A stretch of DNA of 64,000 nucleotides from Olivibacter sp. SDN3. GTDB lineage: Bacteria; Bacteroidota; Bacteroidia; Sphingobacteriales; Sphingobacteriaceae. The notes beneath the pieces were generated by a model. The model did not search any database and had not been told where the DNA came from. It worked only from the letters and a program-made list of their open reading frames with translations. The DNA lies in assembly GCF_014334135.1 (NCBI RefSeq), contig NZ_CP060497.1, forward strand, positions 5,890,001-5,954,000, read 5' to 3'. Each line of letters starts with the position of its first letter. Positions within the stretch are counted from its first letter, which is position 1. The position numbers and the translations under genes were made by a program. Of this stretch, positions 35,501 to 43,653 are shown piece by piece.

Positions 35501-36862
35501 ACCGAACACCGCGCTATTCATCATCTTACCGGCAGATTTTTCCACCTCAACATCCAGCTGCTTTTGTGTAAAGGACTTAGTTGTAGTCGTATTTTTCAAA
35601 CCCGTCAACCGATGCATAACCGCTTCAACGATGATAACAGCGCCATCGACAATTAACCCGAAATCCAATGCCCCCAAACTCATCAGATTACCGCTGACCC
35701 CAAAAACATTCATCATAATGAAGGCAAATAGCATCGCCAAGGGAATGACAGATGCTACCAAAAAACCGGCCCTCAAGTTTCCTAAAAAGAGTACCAATAC
35801 GAAAACGACGATTAGTGCCCCTTCTAAGAGATTATTTTTTACCGTGTTTATGGCATTATCTACCATTTTGGTCCGATCAAGAAAAGGTTCAATTACCACT
35901 CCTTCTGGAAGTGTTTCCTGAACCTGTGATACACGTTCCTTAATGGCCTGTATTACTTCATTGCTATTGGCTCCTTTTAGCATCATCACAATAGCTCCGC
36001 TAACTTCTCCTTGATCATTGTAATTCAAAGCTCCATAACGAATAGCATGGCCTATGCGAACATCTGCAACATCTCTAATTAGTAAGGGGGTTCCATTCAC
36101 TCTTCGTATTACGATTGATTCAATATCGTCAATATTGCTTATTAACCCTTCACTTCTGATATAGAGCACCGTATTCCCCTCATCTATATAAGCTCCGCCG
36201 GTATTTTCATTATTACGTTCTAATGCGATAAAAATATCATGAATGTTAATATTATTGGCTTGGAGTTTCGCCGGATCAACGGCTACTTCAAATTGTTTCA
36301 GTTTACCACCAAAACTGCTCACTTCAGCCACCCCTTTGACGCTTAACAGCTGTCGTCGTACAATCCAGTCCTGAATTGTACGCAATGCTGTAATATCATA
36401 TTTGTCTTCATAACCTTTTTCAGGACGTACAACATACTGATATACTTCTCCCAAACCTGTGCTGATGGGACCTAACTCCGGCGTACCGATATTGGCGGGG
36501 ATTTCTGCTTGTAATTGTTGCAAGCGCTCGGTTACTTGCTGCCGAGCCCAATAAATGTCTACGCCGTCTTCAAAAACGATGGTAACGAGCGATAAACCGA
36601 ACCTAGAGTAACTACGTATTTCTTCCAATCCGGCTATATTGCTGTTTGCCTGCTCAATAGGAAAAGTAACCAAACGTTCAATATCTGTTGCTCCCAAAGA
36701 AGGAGCCTGCGTTATCACCTGAACCTGATTGTTGGTAATATCAGGTACCGCATCAATCGGCAGTTTACGTAACTCATAAATTCCATATATGATGAGCCCT
36801 ACGACAAACATGCCGATTACGAGTTTATTCCTGATGGAAAACCCTATAATCTTATTTAGCAT
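32513..36862 (-). CDS. CusA/CzcA heavy-metal RND pump fused to a TolC-like domain
   Basis: A 1449-residue protein. Residues 1 to about 1045 are a heavy-metal-type RND transporter: TM4 has LGALDFGLIVDGAVIIVEA, the HME signature with two Asp and one Glu for proton transfer, and the first segment is IIGFSIRNKLVIGMFVVGL. After the last helix, at about 1050-1070, comes a second hydrophobic signal-like stretch (SVHIWLLLCLSGLATTAAA) and then about 380 residues with outer-membrane-efflux features (PLEVALDTALQNNYNLRSSE, coiled-coil helices, LAIPLFYGAQRAKI). So pump and channel-like part are one polypeptide; no separate channel gene is in the operon. The metal cannot be assigned. Confidence 0.92.
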   Translation of the reverse strand: MLNKIIGFSIRNKLVIGMFVVGLIIYGIYELRKLPIDAVPDITNNQVQVITQAPSLGATDIERLVTFPIEQANSNIAGLEEIRSYSRFGLSLVTIVFEDGVDIYWARQQVTERLQQLQAEIPANIGTPELGPISTGLGEVYQYVVRPEKGYEDKYDITALRTIQDWIVRRQLLSVKGVAEVSSFGGKLKQFEVAVDPAKLQANNINIHDIFIALERNNENTGGAYIDEGNTVLYIRSEGLISNIDDIESIVIRRVNGTPLLIRDVADVRIGHAIRYGALNYNDQGEVSGAIVMMLKGANSNEVIQAIKERVSQVQETLPEGVVIEPFLDRTKMVDNAINTVKNNLLEGALIVVFVLVLFLGNLRAGFLVASVIPLAMLFAFIMMNVFGVSGNLMSLGALDFGLIVDGAVIIVEAVMHRLTGLKNTTTTKSFTQKQLDVEVEKSAGKMMNSAVFGQIIILIVYLPILSLSGIEGKMFKPMAQTVSFALIGAFILSLTYIPMMSAFLLKKQGVVKETMSDRVMKKIERRFKYLLEGALAHTKKILVTVIALFIVALVIFFRLGGEFIPSIEEGDFAVETRIMTGSNLRTTLETVNKVSHVLLERFPEVEKIVSKIGSSEVPTEPLPMDMGDMIINLKPKGEWTSANSFNELAEKMGEAANEVPGVMTSFQYPVQMRFNELMTGARQDVVCKIFGEDLDTLASYAQKLGSIAGDIRGTVGLYVEAVQGIPQITVQYNRAAIAQYGVSIDELNKTVNAAFAGQVAGRVFEKERRFDLVVRLNQNLRRHLLDVQQLLISTPSGLQIPLSQLAEVSLQPSPNQIQREDAKRRILVGFNVRGRDVEGTVKELQQKVNAAMKLPVGYYINYGGSFENLNEAKSRLSIAVPVALGLIFLLLYFAFGSIKHSMLIYTSIPLSAIGGAFLLAARGLPFSISAGVGFIALFGIAVLNGIVLIAEFNRIKARGESDLKKIVVEGATSRLRPVLMTASVASLGFLPMALSNGAGAEVQRPLATVVIGGLLLATFLTLFVLPILYILVERGFKLKSLLKKSVHIWLLLCLSGLATTAAAQHGDGIPLEVALDTALQNNYNLRSSELTIAYQEAMKGAAFDIAKTDVNAEYGQFNNNYNDNRFSVSQRFEFPTVYKRQKAFYEAGYRTAVANKQLEEAEIIRQVSLTYYAFVYLDQKQRILDETDQIYEDFLRVASLRLETGESNALEHASAETQRTQIAIQKEQLHNDKRILQAQWQWLLNSKQFLAPKIDTAIQQTALVIDTAELSQHPQVRVASEQLAIAHAQTRLTKASILPEVMAGYNNMSLLELDHTSLRHRFHSVQVGLAIPLFYGAQRAKIKAAGVQEKRMENELAATQLYLSTQYREAIENYNKYMKAVQAYEKRALKNADLIQRTAKLQFTEGEINFMEWTVLNNQALTIRTAYIDAIRNLNNSVITLNYLSTQN

Positions 36863-36947
36863 AATATATTATTAGGATAATGCTGTTGATATAATAGAAA
36901 ATCTAAACCCTATCTAAAGAAGTGGGTTATGTCTGTAATTAGGAAGA

Positions 36948-37361
36948 CTAGCAGCATTTTGGAGGCTGCCATATGGAAGACAGGTAGGAGGAATACGTTC
37001 CTACGTCATTTCTAGAAATATCCGTAGAAGAAAACAATAATATCGACTTATGCGGTAGTTCGATAACCGTGGGCGGTAGGGCAATCAACTGCGCGGAAAT
37101 CGCAAATTGTACAGACTTAAAGGGTAAACTGCTATCTTTTGGATCGAATTCTTTTTTATCATCACTTGTTTCGTAATGGAGTATCAAAAAATCCACAAAC
37201 GAAATCGCCCTGTCCTGCTGTTTATGCTCAAAAAAATGCTGCACCAATATCGGTAATCGCAAAAACTGACCCAGTTCTGTACTGCCAGCCAATACGATTA
37301 CCACAAAGATTATGGACAATTTCTTTTTCACTAAGGCAAACTTAGATAAAATGCTTTGCAT
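36948..37361 (-). CDS. Small exported protein upstream of the metal pump
   Basis: Up to 137 residues, with an N-terminal hydrophobic segment (KKKLSIIFVVIVLAGS) and a mature part with several His residues (VQHFFEHKQQ, DFLILHYETSDDKKEF) ending SSIWQPPKCC. I recall proteins of this kind next to CzcA operons in Bacteroidota but cannot name the family; metal binding is a guess from the His and terminal Cys. The start is uncertain: a TAAGTTTG box (minus strand, 37337-37344) lies inside the first ten codons and is preceded by TTG at 18 bases, so translation may begin at the GTG at 37331, giving MKKKLSIIFVV. It lies 85 bases before the pump gene. Confidence 0.55.
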   Translation of the reverse strand: MQSILSKFALVKKKLSIIFVVIVLAGSTELGQFLRLPILVQHFFEHKQQDRAISFVDFLILHYETSDDKKEFDPKDSSLPFKSVQFAISAQLIALPPTVIELPHKSILLFSSTDISRNDVGTYSSYLSSIWQPPKCC

Positions 37362-37472
37362 TCAAAAAGTAAAAATAATAAAAAAATCATCTTTACTTTT
37401 TGAACAATTATCAACAATAGAGCTAAAACTATCCGATACCCGCTACTGATAATTGAGTAATCACTGTATTTT

Positions 37473-38750
37473 CTAAAAATCATTAAAATCCCAATTACTA
37501 CGATAAGGCCTAGAGAGCATCATGTTGGCATAAGCGTTATCAAATTGTTCTTTCTTCGGATCCCATTTCAAGGTTTTTTGCAATTCATAAGCTATATTTA
37601 CGATATTGCAAACAGAAGCGGTACGATGACCCGTCTCAACATCTACAATTGGCTTTTCCCTTTTTTTGATCGCATCAATCCAGTCTTGGTAATGATTTTC
37701 GCTGTGATACACCTTTTGATCACTCGGCTGCAACGCAATCTCTACCAACGAATCCGGCGATGACCTTAGGAACTCCCTCGCAACTTCAACTGTTCCATCA
37801 GTACCCAAGAATTGTATGGCGTTAGGTGACCCCCAGTTTTTATGATTTACTTGAATGCCATTGGCATAACGAAAATATAAACCTTCTTCAGCGTTAGGTT
37901 CCTGAGGAGGCACAAACTCAACAGGACCTGAATCATCCATACCCAAAGCCCATTGCACAATATCGAACATATGCGCTCCCCAATCGGTCACATAACCTCC
38001 GCCAAAACCGCGATAATTTCTCCAACCGGCCCACTCCTCATCTCCCAACGGGGGCGCTAAGGTTGGGTGATATCCTCTATATAGCGAGGGGCCTACCCAT
38101 GCATTCCAATCTAAATAGTCTGGGACCGGCATTGTTGGTAAATCACATGCGACCACCGGTTTACCTATTGACACGTTGATTTCTCTGATCTGACCGATAT
38201 AGCCATTGCGAACGAGATTCACCGCATCCCTAAAGTATTTCATAGAGCGCTGCATACTACCGGTCTGGAAAACCCTTTTGTACTTTTTAGTTGCGCTCAC
38301 CATAGCCCTTCCTTCTGCCACAGTAAGTGATAAGGGTTTTTCACAGTAAATATCCTTGCCAGCTTTCGCTGCATCCACTACCATTTGCGCATGCCAATGA
38401 TCTGGTGACGCGATCACCACAGCATCAATATCCTTTCTTTCCAATAATTCACGGTAATTGGCATAAGCAGCGACACTTACCGCACTTTTTTTCTTATTTT
38501 CTGTCGTGGCCGCCGCAGCAAAACTTTGTAACTTATGCTGGTCTACATCACTTGCAGCTAACACCAAAGTCTCTGGACATTGATTGATTGCACCTAATAG
38601 ATACATGTTCTGTTTACCTGTACCTATATAACCCAAATTTATTCGATCACTCGGTGCTAAGAAGCCCTGCCCACCTAAAACATGTCTAGGCAATACGGTA
38701 ATACCTGCTGCGCCAATTATTGCTTTTTTTATAAATTCTTTTCTTTCCAT
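37473..38750 (-). CDS. Gfo/Idh/MocA family oxidoreductase, exported
   Basis: A 425-residue NAD(P)-dependent dehydrogenase-like protein. The N-terminus (MERKEFIKKAIIGAAGITVLP) is a Tat-like signal, as common in Bacteroidota members. The Rossmann part has LGYIGTGKQN, then VVIASPDHWHAQMV and DIYCEKPLSL, the family's catalytic Lys motif. The C-terminal domain has YVTDWGAHMFDIVQWALG. Such proteins oxidise or epimerise sugars or glycosides; the substrate is unknown. It follows the truncated LacI gene after 85 bases on the same strand, and all three genes of this group may form one unit. Confidence 0.88.
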   Translation of the reverse strand: MERKEFIKKAIIGAAGITVLPRHVLGGQGFLAPSDRINLGYIGTGKQNMYLLGAINQCPETLVLAASDVDQHKLQSFAAAATTENKKKSAVSVAAYANYRELLERKDIDAVVIASPDHWHAQMVVDAAKAGKDIYCEKPLSLTVAEGRAMVSATKKYKRVFQTGSMQRSMKYFRDAVNLVRNGYIGQIREINVSIGKPVVACDLPTMPVPDYLDWNAWVGPSLYRGYHPTLAPPLGDEEWAGWRNYRGFGGGYVTDWGAHMFDIVQWALGMDDSGPVEFVPPQEPNAEEGLYFRYANGIQVNHKNWGSPNAIQFLGTDGTVEVAREFLRSSPDSLVEIALQPSDQKVYHSENHYQDWIDAIKKREKPIVDVETGHRTASVCNIVNIAYELQKTLKWDPKKEQFDNAYANMMLSRPYRSNWDFNDF

Positions 38751-38835
38751 TACTGCGTTAATGTTAAAATATACTGACTTTGTTTTATTATATGTCGTTA
38801 TCTATATTCGTCCTTCATCACAAGATACCAAAAAA

Positions 38836-39402
38836 TCAAAGCATTTCTTTGAGACGGTTAAACATATTATTAATAGACAATGCGTCTACAACAGCAAGAG
38901 ATATCTGCTTGTCATCAGATGAATCCAAATCATTTTTACTATCCTTGTTAAAAGTAAAGAAAATGACAGGAATCGGGTAACGCTGTTGCCGATTTAAATA
39001 CAGTTTAGGAATTTTTTGACTTAACATAATAAGATAACCTTCTATTTGTCTGTCGTGTAATGAATTGAGTATGTGAACCGCTTTATCAGAACTATCCAAT
39101 TGCTGCACAACAATTTTATAGCCGTAGCGAAAACATATAGTTTCTAACTCCTTCATTACCGCTATCGTAGTGTAATCAATAAAGTCTTCCACCAACAAAC
39201 CGATAATCCCTGTTTTTTTAGTCCGGAAACTTTGCGCACGTTTATCTGGCATAAATCCAATTTTCTGTATATAATCATTCACTCTTTTGACCGTATGAGT
39301 GCTAATTCTATGTTGATTTGCTTTCCCGTTAATGACAAAAGACACTGTTGAAATAGACAAACCTAGGTGATTAGCTACATCATGTATGGAAGGAATGCGC
39401 AT
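38836..39402 (-). CDS. LacI-family regulator, truncated
   Basis: A 188-residue protein with an intact LacI helix-turn-helix (IHDVANHLGLSISTVSFVINGKA) and hinge region, followed by only the first part of the sugar-binding domain (TGIIGLLVEDFIDYTTIAVMK to PVIFFTFNKD). Family members have about 330-340 residues; the second subdomain and the rest of the effector pocket are missing. The next gene begins 85 bases on and no continuation is seen in other frames there. It could be a constitutive DNA binder, a decayed regulator, or an unusual short form. It sits between a hydrolase and an oxidoreductase gene. Confidence 0.8.
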   Translation of the reverse strand: MRIPSIHDVANHLGLSISTVSFVINGKANQHRISTHTVKRVNDYIQKIGFMPDKRAQSFRTKKTGIIGLLVEDFIDYTTIAVMKELETICFRYGYKIVVQQLDSSDKAVHILNSLHDRQIEGYLIMLSQKIPKLYLNRQQRYPIPVIFFTFNKDSKNDLDSSDDKQISLAVVDALSINNMFNRLKEML

Positions 39403-39424
39403 AGTAAATAATCTTTTATTTGTA

Positions 39425-40753
39425 TTAACGATTAGGTTGTGTTATGTCAAATTCTTGTTCACCGTGAAACCATCTTGCCGCCTGTCCTGTTAACCATAAA
39501 TAGTGGTCGGATTTCAGTTCGTTTTCGACACCTATAAATTTAAACCGACCATTTAGCGGAACTTCATCTGCTCGCGCACATTTAAAAATTGCAGTTCCCT
39601 CATCAATCTCGTCAAACATCGCCACGTAAACGGAATGTGCCCCTGCCTTTTTTGCTCCAGTTACTTGTTTCCAAAAAAAGTCTCCTCCGTAGCGCGGTAT
39701 GGAATTGTATAATGTAGAGTCCTGATGCATATTTCCCCAGCTAAAGCCGGGAAAGACGAGTGGCACATAGTCTACTTGGTTATCCGAACACCATTTGATA
39801 TCGTCAGCGAGCATAGTAAGCGAATATTTATAACTCTCCATATCGTATCGTCCAACAGCCCAAGGCATAATAATATCCACTTTTTTGACAAGCTCATGAA
39901 GAGCAGGATTACTTTCAGTGTCTTTATCTAATGTACGCCAATAATAGGGAACACCTAACATAATGGACACGCGATTATTCGGGCCTTTCAATTGATCAAC
40001 CAGTCGGTCAACGTCTGCTATGGAGTAATTTCTATTATCATTGAAACCAACACCCCATATTGTTACCAATGGCTTTCCTCGATGTCTTAGATAAGTCGGG
40101 TGCTCGGTATTAGAGAAAAGATTAAATAAATGTTGTAATGCCTGCCAGTCTTCTGCAAGGTAGCTTACGTCTTCACTGGTGCAACCGCTTAAGTCATACA
40201 TTACACTGATCGCTCGTCCATATTTTTTTGCTGCCCGTAAAGCGTTGCTTAACACTTTGTTAAAATGTTTCCTACCAGCGTCATTCCCTGGTTTAATTTC
40301 TCCGACGAAACGCTGCATATGCACACCATCTATTCCATAATCCTTCATCCATTTAAAATGTAAGTCGACACTTTCTTCGTCATAAGAACTGTATAGATAA
40401 ACCTTGGAACCATCGGGATAAGCGAAAGGTGTCTTATAGGTTTTGTTGTACTCTCTCATATCCGGAAAGAAATCGACGTTCGTACATTCCGGAAAAAAAC
40501 CGCCACAATGTCCGCCTTTATAATGGTACCACCCCCTGTTAGATTCATCACCTTCAGCGCTGAACCAGCCTTGGTAACCTGCCATTACCAAGTTCGTATA
40601 CGATGTATACAAACACCCAGTTTCATCGTATGCGGTGTCCACCAAACGATTTCCTGGTTTTTCATTTGCTATTTTGTACTGTTTCCCATAGTGTGCATAA
40701 GCACAAAAAACAGCTATAAAGCATACAAAAAGGATACTGAGTTTCATGTTCAT
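39425..40753 (-). CDS. Glycoside hydrolase family 71/99-like protein, exported
   Basis: A 442-residue secreted protein with a signal peptide (MNMKLSILFVCFIAVFCAYA). The barrel shows LVMAGYQGWFSAEGDESNRGW, KYLY-like YLYSSYDEESVDLHFKWMKDYGIDGVHMQRFVG and PLVFPGFSW, the pattern of GH99-like endo-acting mannan/glucan hydrolases. YVAMFDEIDEGTAIFK near the end carries conserved acidic residues. Substrate not determinable. It is the first gene of the minus-strand group with the short LacI protein (22 bases on) and the Gfo/Idh oxidoreductase. Confidence 0.8.
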   Translation of the reverse strand: MNMKLSILFVCFIAVFCAYAHYGKQYKIANEKPGNRLVDTAYDETGCLYTSYTNLVMAGYQGWFSAEGDESNRGWYHYKGGHCGGFFPECTNVDFFPDMREYNKTYKTPFAYPDGSKVYLYSSYDEESVDLHFKWMKDYGIDGVHMQRFVGEIKPGNDAGRKHFNKVLSNALRAAKKYGRAISVMYDLSGCTSEDVSYLAEDWQALQHLFNLFSNTEHPTYLRHRGKPLVTIWGVGFNDNRNYSIADVDRLVDQLKGPNNRVSIMLGVPYYWRTLDKDTESNPALHELVKKVDIIMPWAVGRYDMESYKYSLTMLADDIKWCSDNQVDYVPLVFPGFSWGNMHQDSTLYNSIPRYGGDFFWKQVTGAKKAGAHSVYVAMFDEIDEGTAIFKCARADEVPLNGRFKFIGVENELKSDHYLWLTGQAARWFHGEQEFDITQPNR

Positions 40754-41142
40754 TAGATAAATTGGCTTTAGTTTATATTATAATGTTTATAAGAGATTCA
40801 CAATGATACATTTCCATGCTTAATAAAAGATTAATTATTCATTAATGAAACAAAAAAAACCAAATTGGCTGATTCGATTAGGCTCTTTATAAAAATTAAA
40901 GCAACCATTAAGTGGCCTACAACATTTTTTTTATCTTTGATTCTCATTAATTATTGAGCTTTTAGATCGGGAAATCCGAAATAATGTTTTCCTAAATGCT
41001 TAGCTGTTACTGTTTGCATGAAATTCTTTAAATTTTTCAAATGAACCCGTCCATGTTTAAAATTTATATTTCCTCATGTGATGAAAATAAAACTTTATGC
41101 CTGGAGAGCTCCATCTAGCCGATGGAATAAAACTATTTACAG
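40754..41142. other. Divergent intergenic region
   Basis: 389 AT-rich bases between the GH71/99-like gene and the GGT-like gene. A TATCTTTG box at 40932-40939 (plus strand) may be a promoter for the GGT-like gene, with about 200 bases of leader. A 12-base imperfect palindrome CTAAATGCTTAG (about 40992-41003) resembles but does not match the LacI operator found upstream of the susC genes. No gene seen. Confidence 0.35.
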
Positions 41143-43044
41143 ATGAAACATTTTATACTTTTTTTTCTTTTTCTTTTGGTAATCTCCGCAGAAGGACGCG
41201 CCCAACCCACACAGCGTCCGCCATTACATGGGAAAAACTGGATGGCGATAACTGGAAAACCGTTAGCAGCTACCGCAGGTGCGATGACTTTTCAGAAAGG
41301 TGGTAATGCAATAGACGCCGCCTGCGCTATGCTTGCCGCAACCTGTACCATGTGGGATGTATTAAGTTGGGGAGGAGAAACTCAAGCTTTGATATATAAT
41401 CCAAAAACAAAAAAAGTTATAGCTTTAAATGCGTTAGGTGTTGCACCATCAGGAGCAACAGTATCTTTCTTTAAAGAAAAAGGCTACGACTTTCCCCCTG
41501 AGTATGGTCCGCTGGCAGCTGTGACACCGGGAACGCCCGGCGGTTTATGCTTCATGCTGGCCAGATATGGCTCTTTAAGTTTAGAGGAAGTCTTGGCCCC
41601 GGCTATTGAAATGGCATCAGGATATCCCATAGATGCCCAAACAGCTAATAGTATCGAACGAAGCAAAGATCGTATCAAGGAATGGCCTTATAGTAAAGCA
41701 GTATTTTTACCGCATACCGGCGAGGAAAGAGAAGCACCTAAAGCAGGAGAAATCTTTATACAAAAGGAATTACTCGCTACGTTAAACAAATTAGTAGAAG
41801 CAGAGCAGAAGGCTTTGGCACAGAGTAAGAGTAGAGCCGAAGCCATCATGGCAGCCTACGACAGATTTTATAAGGGAGACATCGCTGAGGAATTTGTGAG
41901 AGGCAGCCAAGAGCAAGGAGGGCTAATTACGCTGGAAGACCTAAAACAATGGACTCCCATAGAGGAAGAGCCTTTGCATGTTAACTACAAAGGGATAGAT
42001 GTATATAAGCTACAGGAATGGACGCAAGGCCCGTCATTACTACAGGGACTCAATATCCTGGAAAACTTTGATCTGAAAAAAATGGGCTATAACTCCGCAG
42101 AATATATCCACACGCTTTATCAGACTATGAATCTTACTTTTGCAGATCGGGATTTTTACTACGGTGATCCTTATTTTGAAAAAACACCGATAAAAGGCCT
42201 ATTGAATAAGGCATATGCAAAAGAAAGGGCCCAGTTGATAACTGCTGAAAATACAATATATGAACCGGGTGACCCCTATCCTTACGAAGGTCGAACTAAT
42301 CCTTTTATTAGTCTTTTGAAGGCTAGAACATCATTGATTGATACAATAAAACCAGAAAAAGTAGATGATTTTGTACCTAAGCACGATGTAAACGATCAAG
42401 TAGTTTCTCAGGTACTGGTGGATAGTTTATACCATGACCGTTTATGGCGGGGGACTACCAGTATTGAAGCAGCAGACCAAGAAGGTTGGGTGGTGTCTAT
42501 TACTCCTAGCGGCGGGTGGGTACCTGCCTGTATTGCTGGTAATACGGGTGTTGGTATGAGCCAACGCTTACAGAGTTTTGTGCTAGACTCTCTTATCAAC
42601 CCATTTAACGTATTGGCTCCTGGAAAAAGACCAAGAGTAACGCTAACACCTTCCCTTGCATTAAAAAACAATGCTCCTTACCTATCTTTTGCCGTTCAGG
42701 GAGGAGACACACAGGATCAGAATCTTTTACAATTCTTCTTAAATATTGTGGAATTTGATATGACTGTGCAACAAGCTGCGGAAGCAAGCAACATTAATTC
42801 CAATCAATTATGGTTATCTTTGGGCGGGACCCAACTAAAAGATCGCCTACCAAAAATAGGTAGCATTTTATTAAATAAAAATACACCAAAGGAAACGCGC
42901 GATAAATTGAAAAGCATAGGATATGACATGAGCTTTGATGAACGTACCAGTGGCCCTATTAATGCGATTTTTTTTGACAGTGAGCATGGCACCTTTTGGG
43001 GAGCGAGCAGTAACCATGGAGAAGATTATGGCATTGGCTGGTAA
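41143..43044 (+). CDS. Gamma-glutamyltransferase family protein, exported
   Basis: A 633-residue Ntn-hydrolase-type proenzyme. A signal peptide (residues 1-20) is followed by the GGT fold: AGAMTFQKGGNAIDAACAML, GGLCFMLARYGSLSLEEVLAPAI, SLLQGLNILENFDL. The autoprocessing Thr is in WRGTTSIEAAD (Thr438 or Thr439); the usual TTHxS here is TTSI, so the substrate-site His is replaced. The small-subunit end is ISVTLTPSLA-like (RPRVTLTPSLALKNN). It should cleave a gamma-glutamyl or related amide bond in the periplasm, but the changed site makes classical glutathione hydrolysis uncertain. The UbiX gene follows after 28 bases, probably on the same mRNA. Confidence 0.82.
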   Translation: MKHFILFFLFLLVISAEGRAQPTQRPPLHGKNWMAITGKPLAATAGAMTFQKGGNAIDAACAMLAATCTMWDVLSWGGETQALIYNPKTKKVIALNALGVAPSGATVSFFKEKGYDFPPEYGPLAAVTPGTPGGLCFMLARYGSLSLEEVLAPAIEMASGYPIDAQTANSIERSKDRIKEWPYSKAVFLPHTGEEREAPKAGEIFIQKELLATLNKLVEAEQKALAQSKSRAEAIMAAYDRFYKGDIAEEFVRGSQEQGGLITLEDLKQWTPIEEEPLHVNYKGIDVYKLQEWTQGPSLLQGLNILENFDLKKMGYNSAEYIHTLYQTMNLTFADRDFYYGDPYFEKTPIKGLLNKAYAKERAQLITAENTIYEPGDPYPYEGRTNPFISLLKARTSLIDTIKPEKVDDFVPKHDVNDQVVSQVLVDSLYHDRLWRGTTSIEAADQEGWVVSITPSGGWVPACIAGNTGVGMSQRLQSFVLDSLINPFNVLAPGKRPRVTLTPSLALKNNAPYLSFAVQGGDTQDQNLLQFFLNIVEFDMTVQQAAEASNINSNQLWLSLGGTQLKDRLPKIGSILLNKNTPKETRDKLKSIGYDMSFDERTSGPINAIFFDSEHGTFWGASSNHGEDYGIGW

Positions 43045-43072
43045 TATACCATAGAAAAAGAACGATTAGAAG

Positions 43073-43636
43073 ATGAGCAAAAGGAAAATAATTATTGGTA
43101 TTAGTGGGGCAACAGGTATACAGTACGGTATAAAGGCTTTAGAACTATTGCGTACATTGGATGTCGAAAGTCATGTGATCATTAGCAAAGCTGCTGAGCT
43201 GGTACGTAGTTACGAAACAGACCTTAAACACGATGCCATTGTCTCTTTAGCAGATAAAGTATATGCAACAGCTGATGTGGGGGCAGCACTATCCAGTGGA
43301 TCGTTTAAAACCATGGGTATGCTTATTGCCCCCTGCTCTGTCAAAACGATGTCTGAAATAGCAACAGGGGTAACCAGTTCGCTATTGTCGAGAGCTGCAG
43401 ATGTTACTTTAAAGGAACGAAGAAGATTAGTATTACTTTTCCGGGAAACCCCCTTACATGCCGGGCACCTGAAAACGATGCTGCAAGTAACGGAGATGGG
43501 AGGAATTATTATGCCTCCCGTACCAGCATTTTATATGCATCCTCAGTCTATTGACGAGATGGTGACCCATACGGTAGCCAGAGCTTTGGATCTATTCGGT
43601 TTTGATATCGCTATTCCTAGGTGGAAAGATCAGTAA
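43073..43636 (+). CDS. UbiX-type flavin prenyltransferase
   Basis: A 187-residue flavoprotein. The FMN-binding signature GISGATGIQYGIKAL is at residues 10-24, with APCSVKTMSEIATGVTSSLL and ERRRLVLLFRETPLHAGHL for phosphate and prenyl binding, and MGGIIMPPVPAFY at the end. UbiX joins dimethylallyl phosphate to FMN to make prenylated FMN, the cofactor of UbiD decarboxylases. No UbiD-type gene is in the window. It is probably cotranscribed with the GGT-like gene and convergent with the LacI gene 17 bases away. Confidence 0.92.
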   Translation: MSKRKIIIGISGATGIQYGIKALELLRTLDVESHVIISKAAELVRSYETDLKHDAIVSLADKVYATADVGAALSSGSFKTMGMLIAPCSVKTMSEIATGVTSSLLSRAADVTLKERRRLVLLFRETPLHAGHLKTMLQVTEMGGIIMPPVPAFYMHPQSIDEMVTHTVARALDLFGFDIAIPRWKDQ

Positions 43637-43653
43637 AGTTTTCACTATCCATT

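Noticed and set aside
33006-36000. Several open frames of 60-120 codons on the plus strand opposite the metal pump
   Set aside because: They follow the codon pattern of the pump gene on the other strand and show no domain of their own.
40992-41003. LacI operator before the GGT-like gene (CTAAATGCTTAG)
   Set aside because: Two bases shorter than the consensus and lacking the central CG, so not counted in the regulon.
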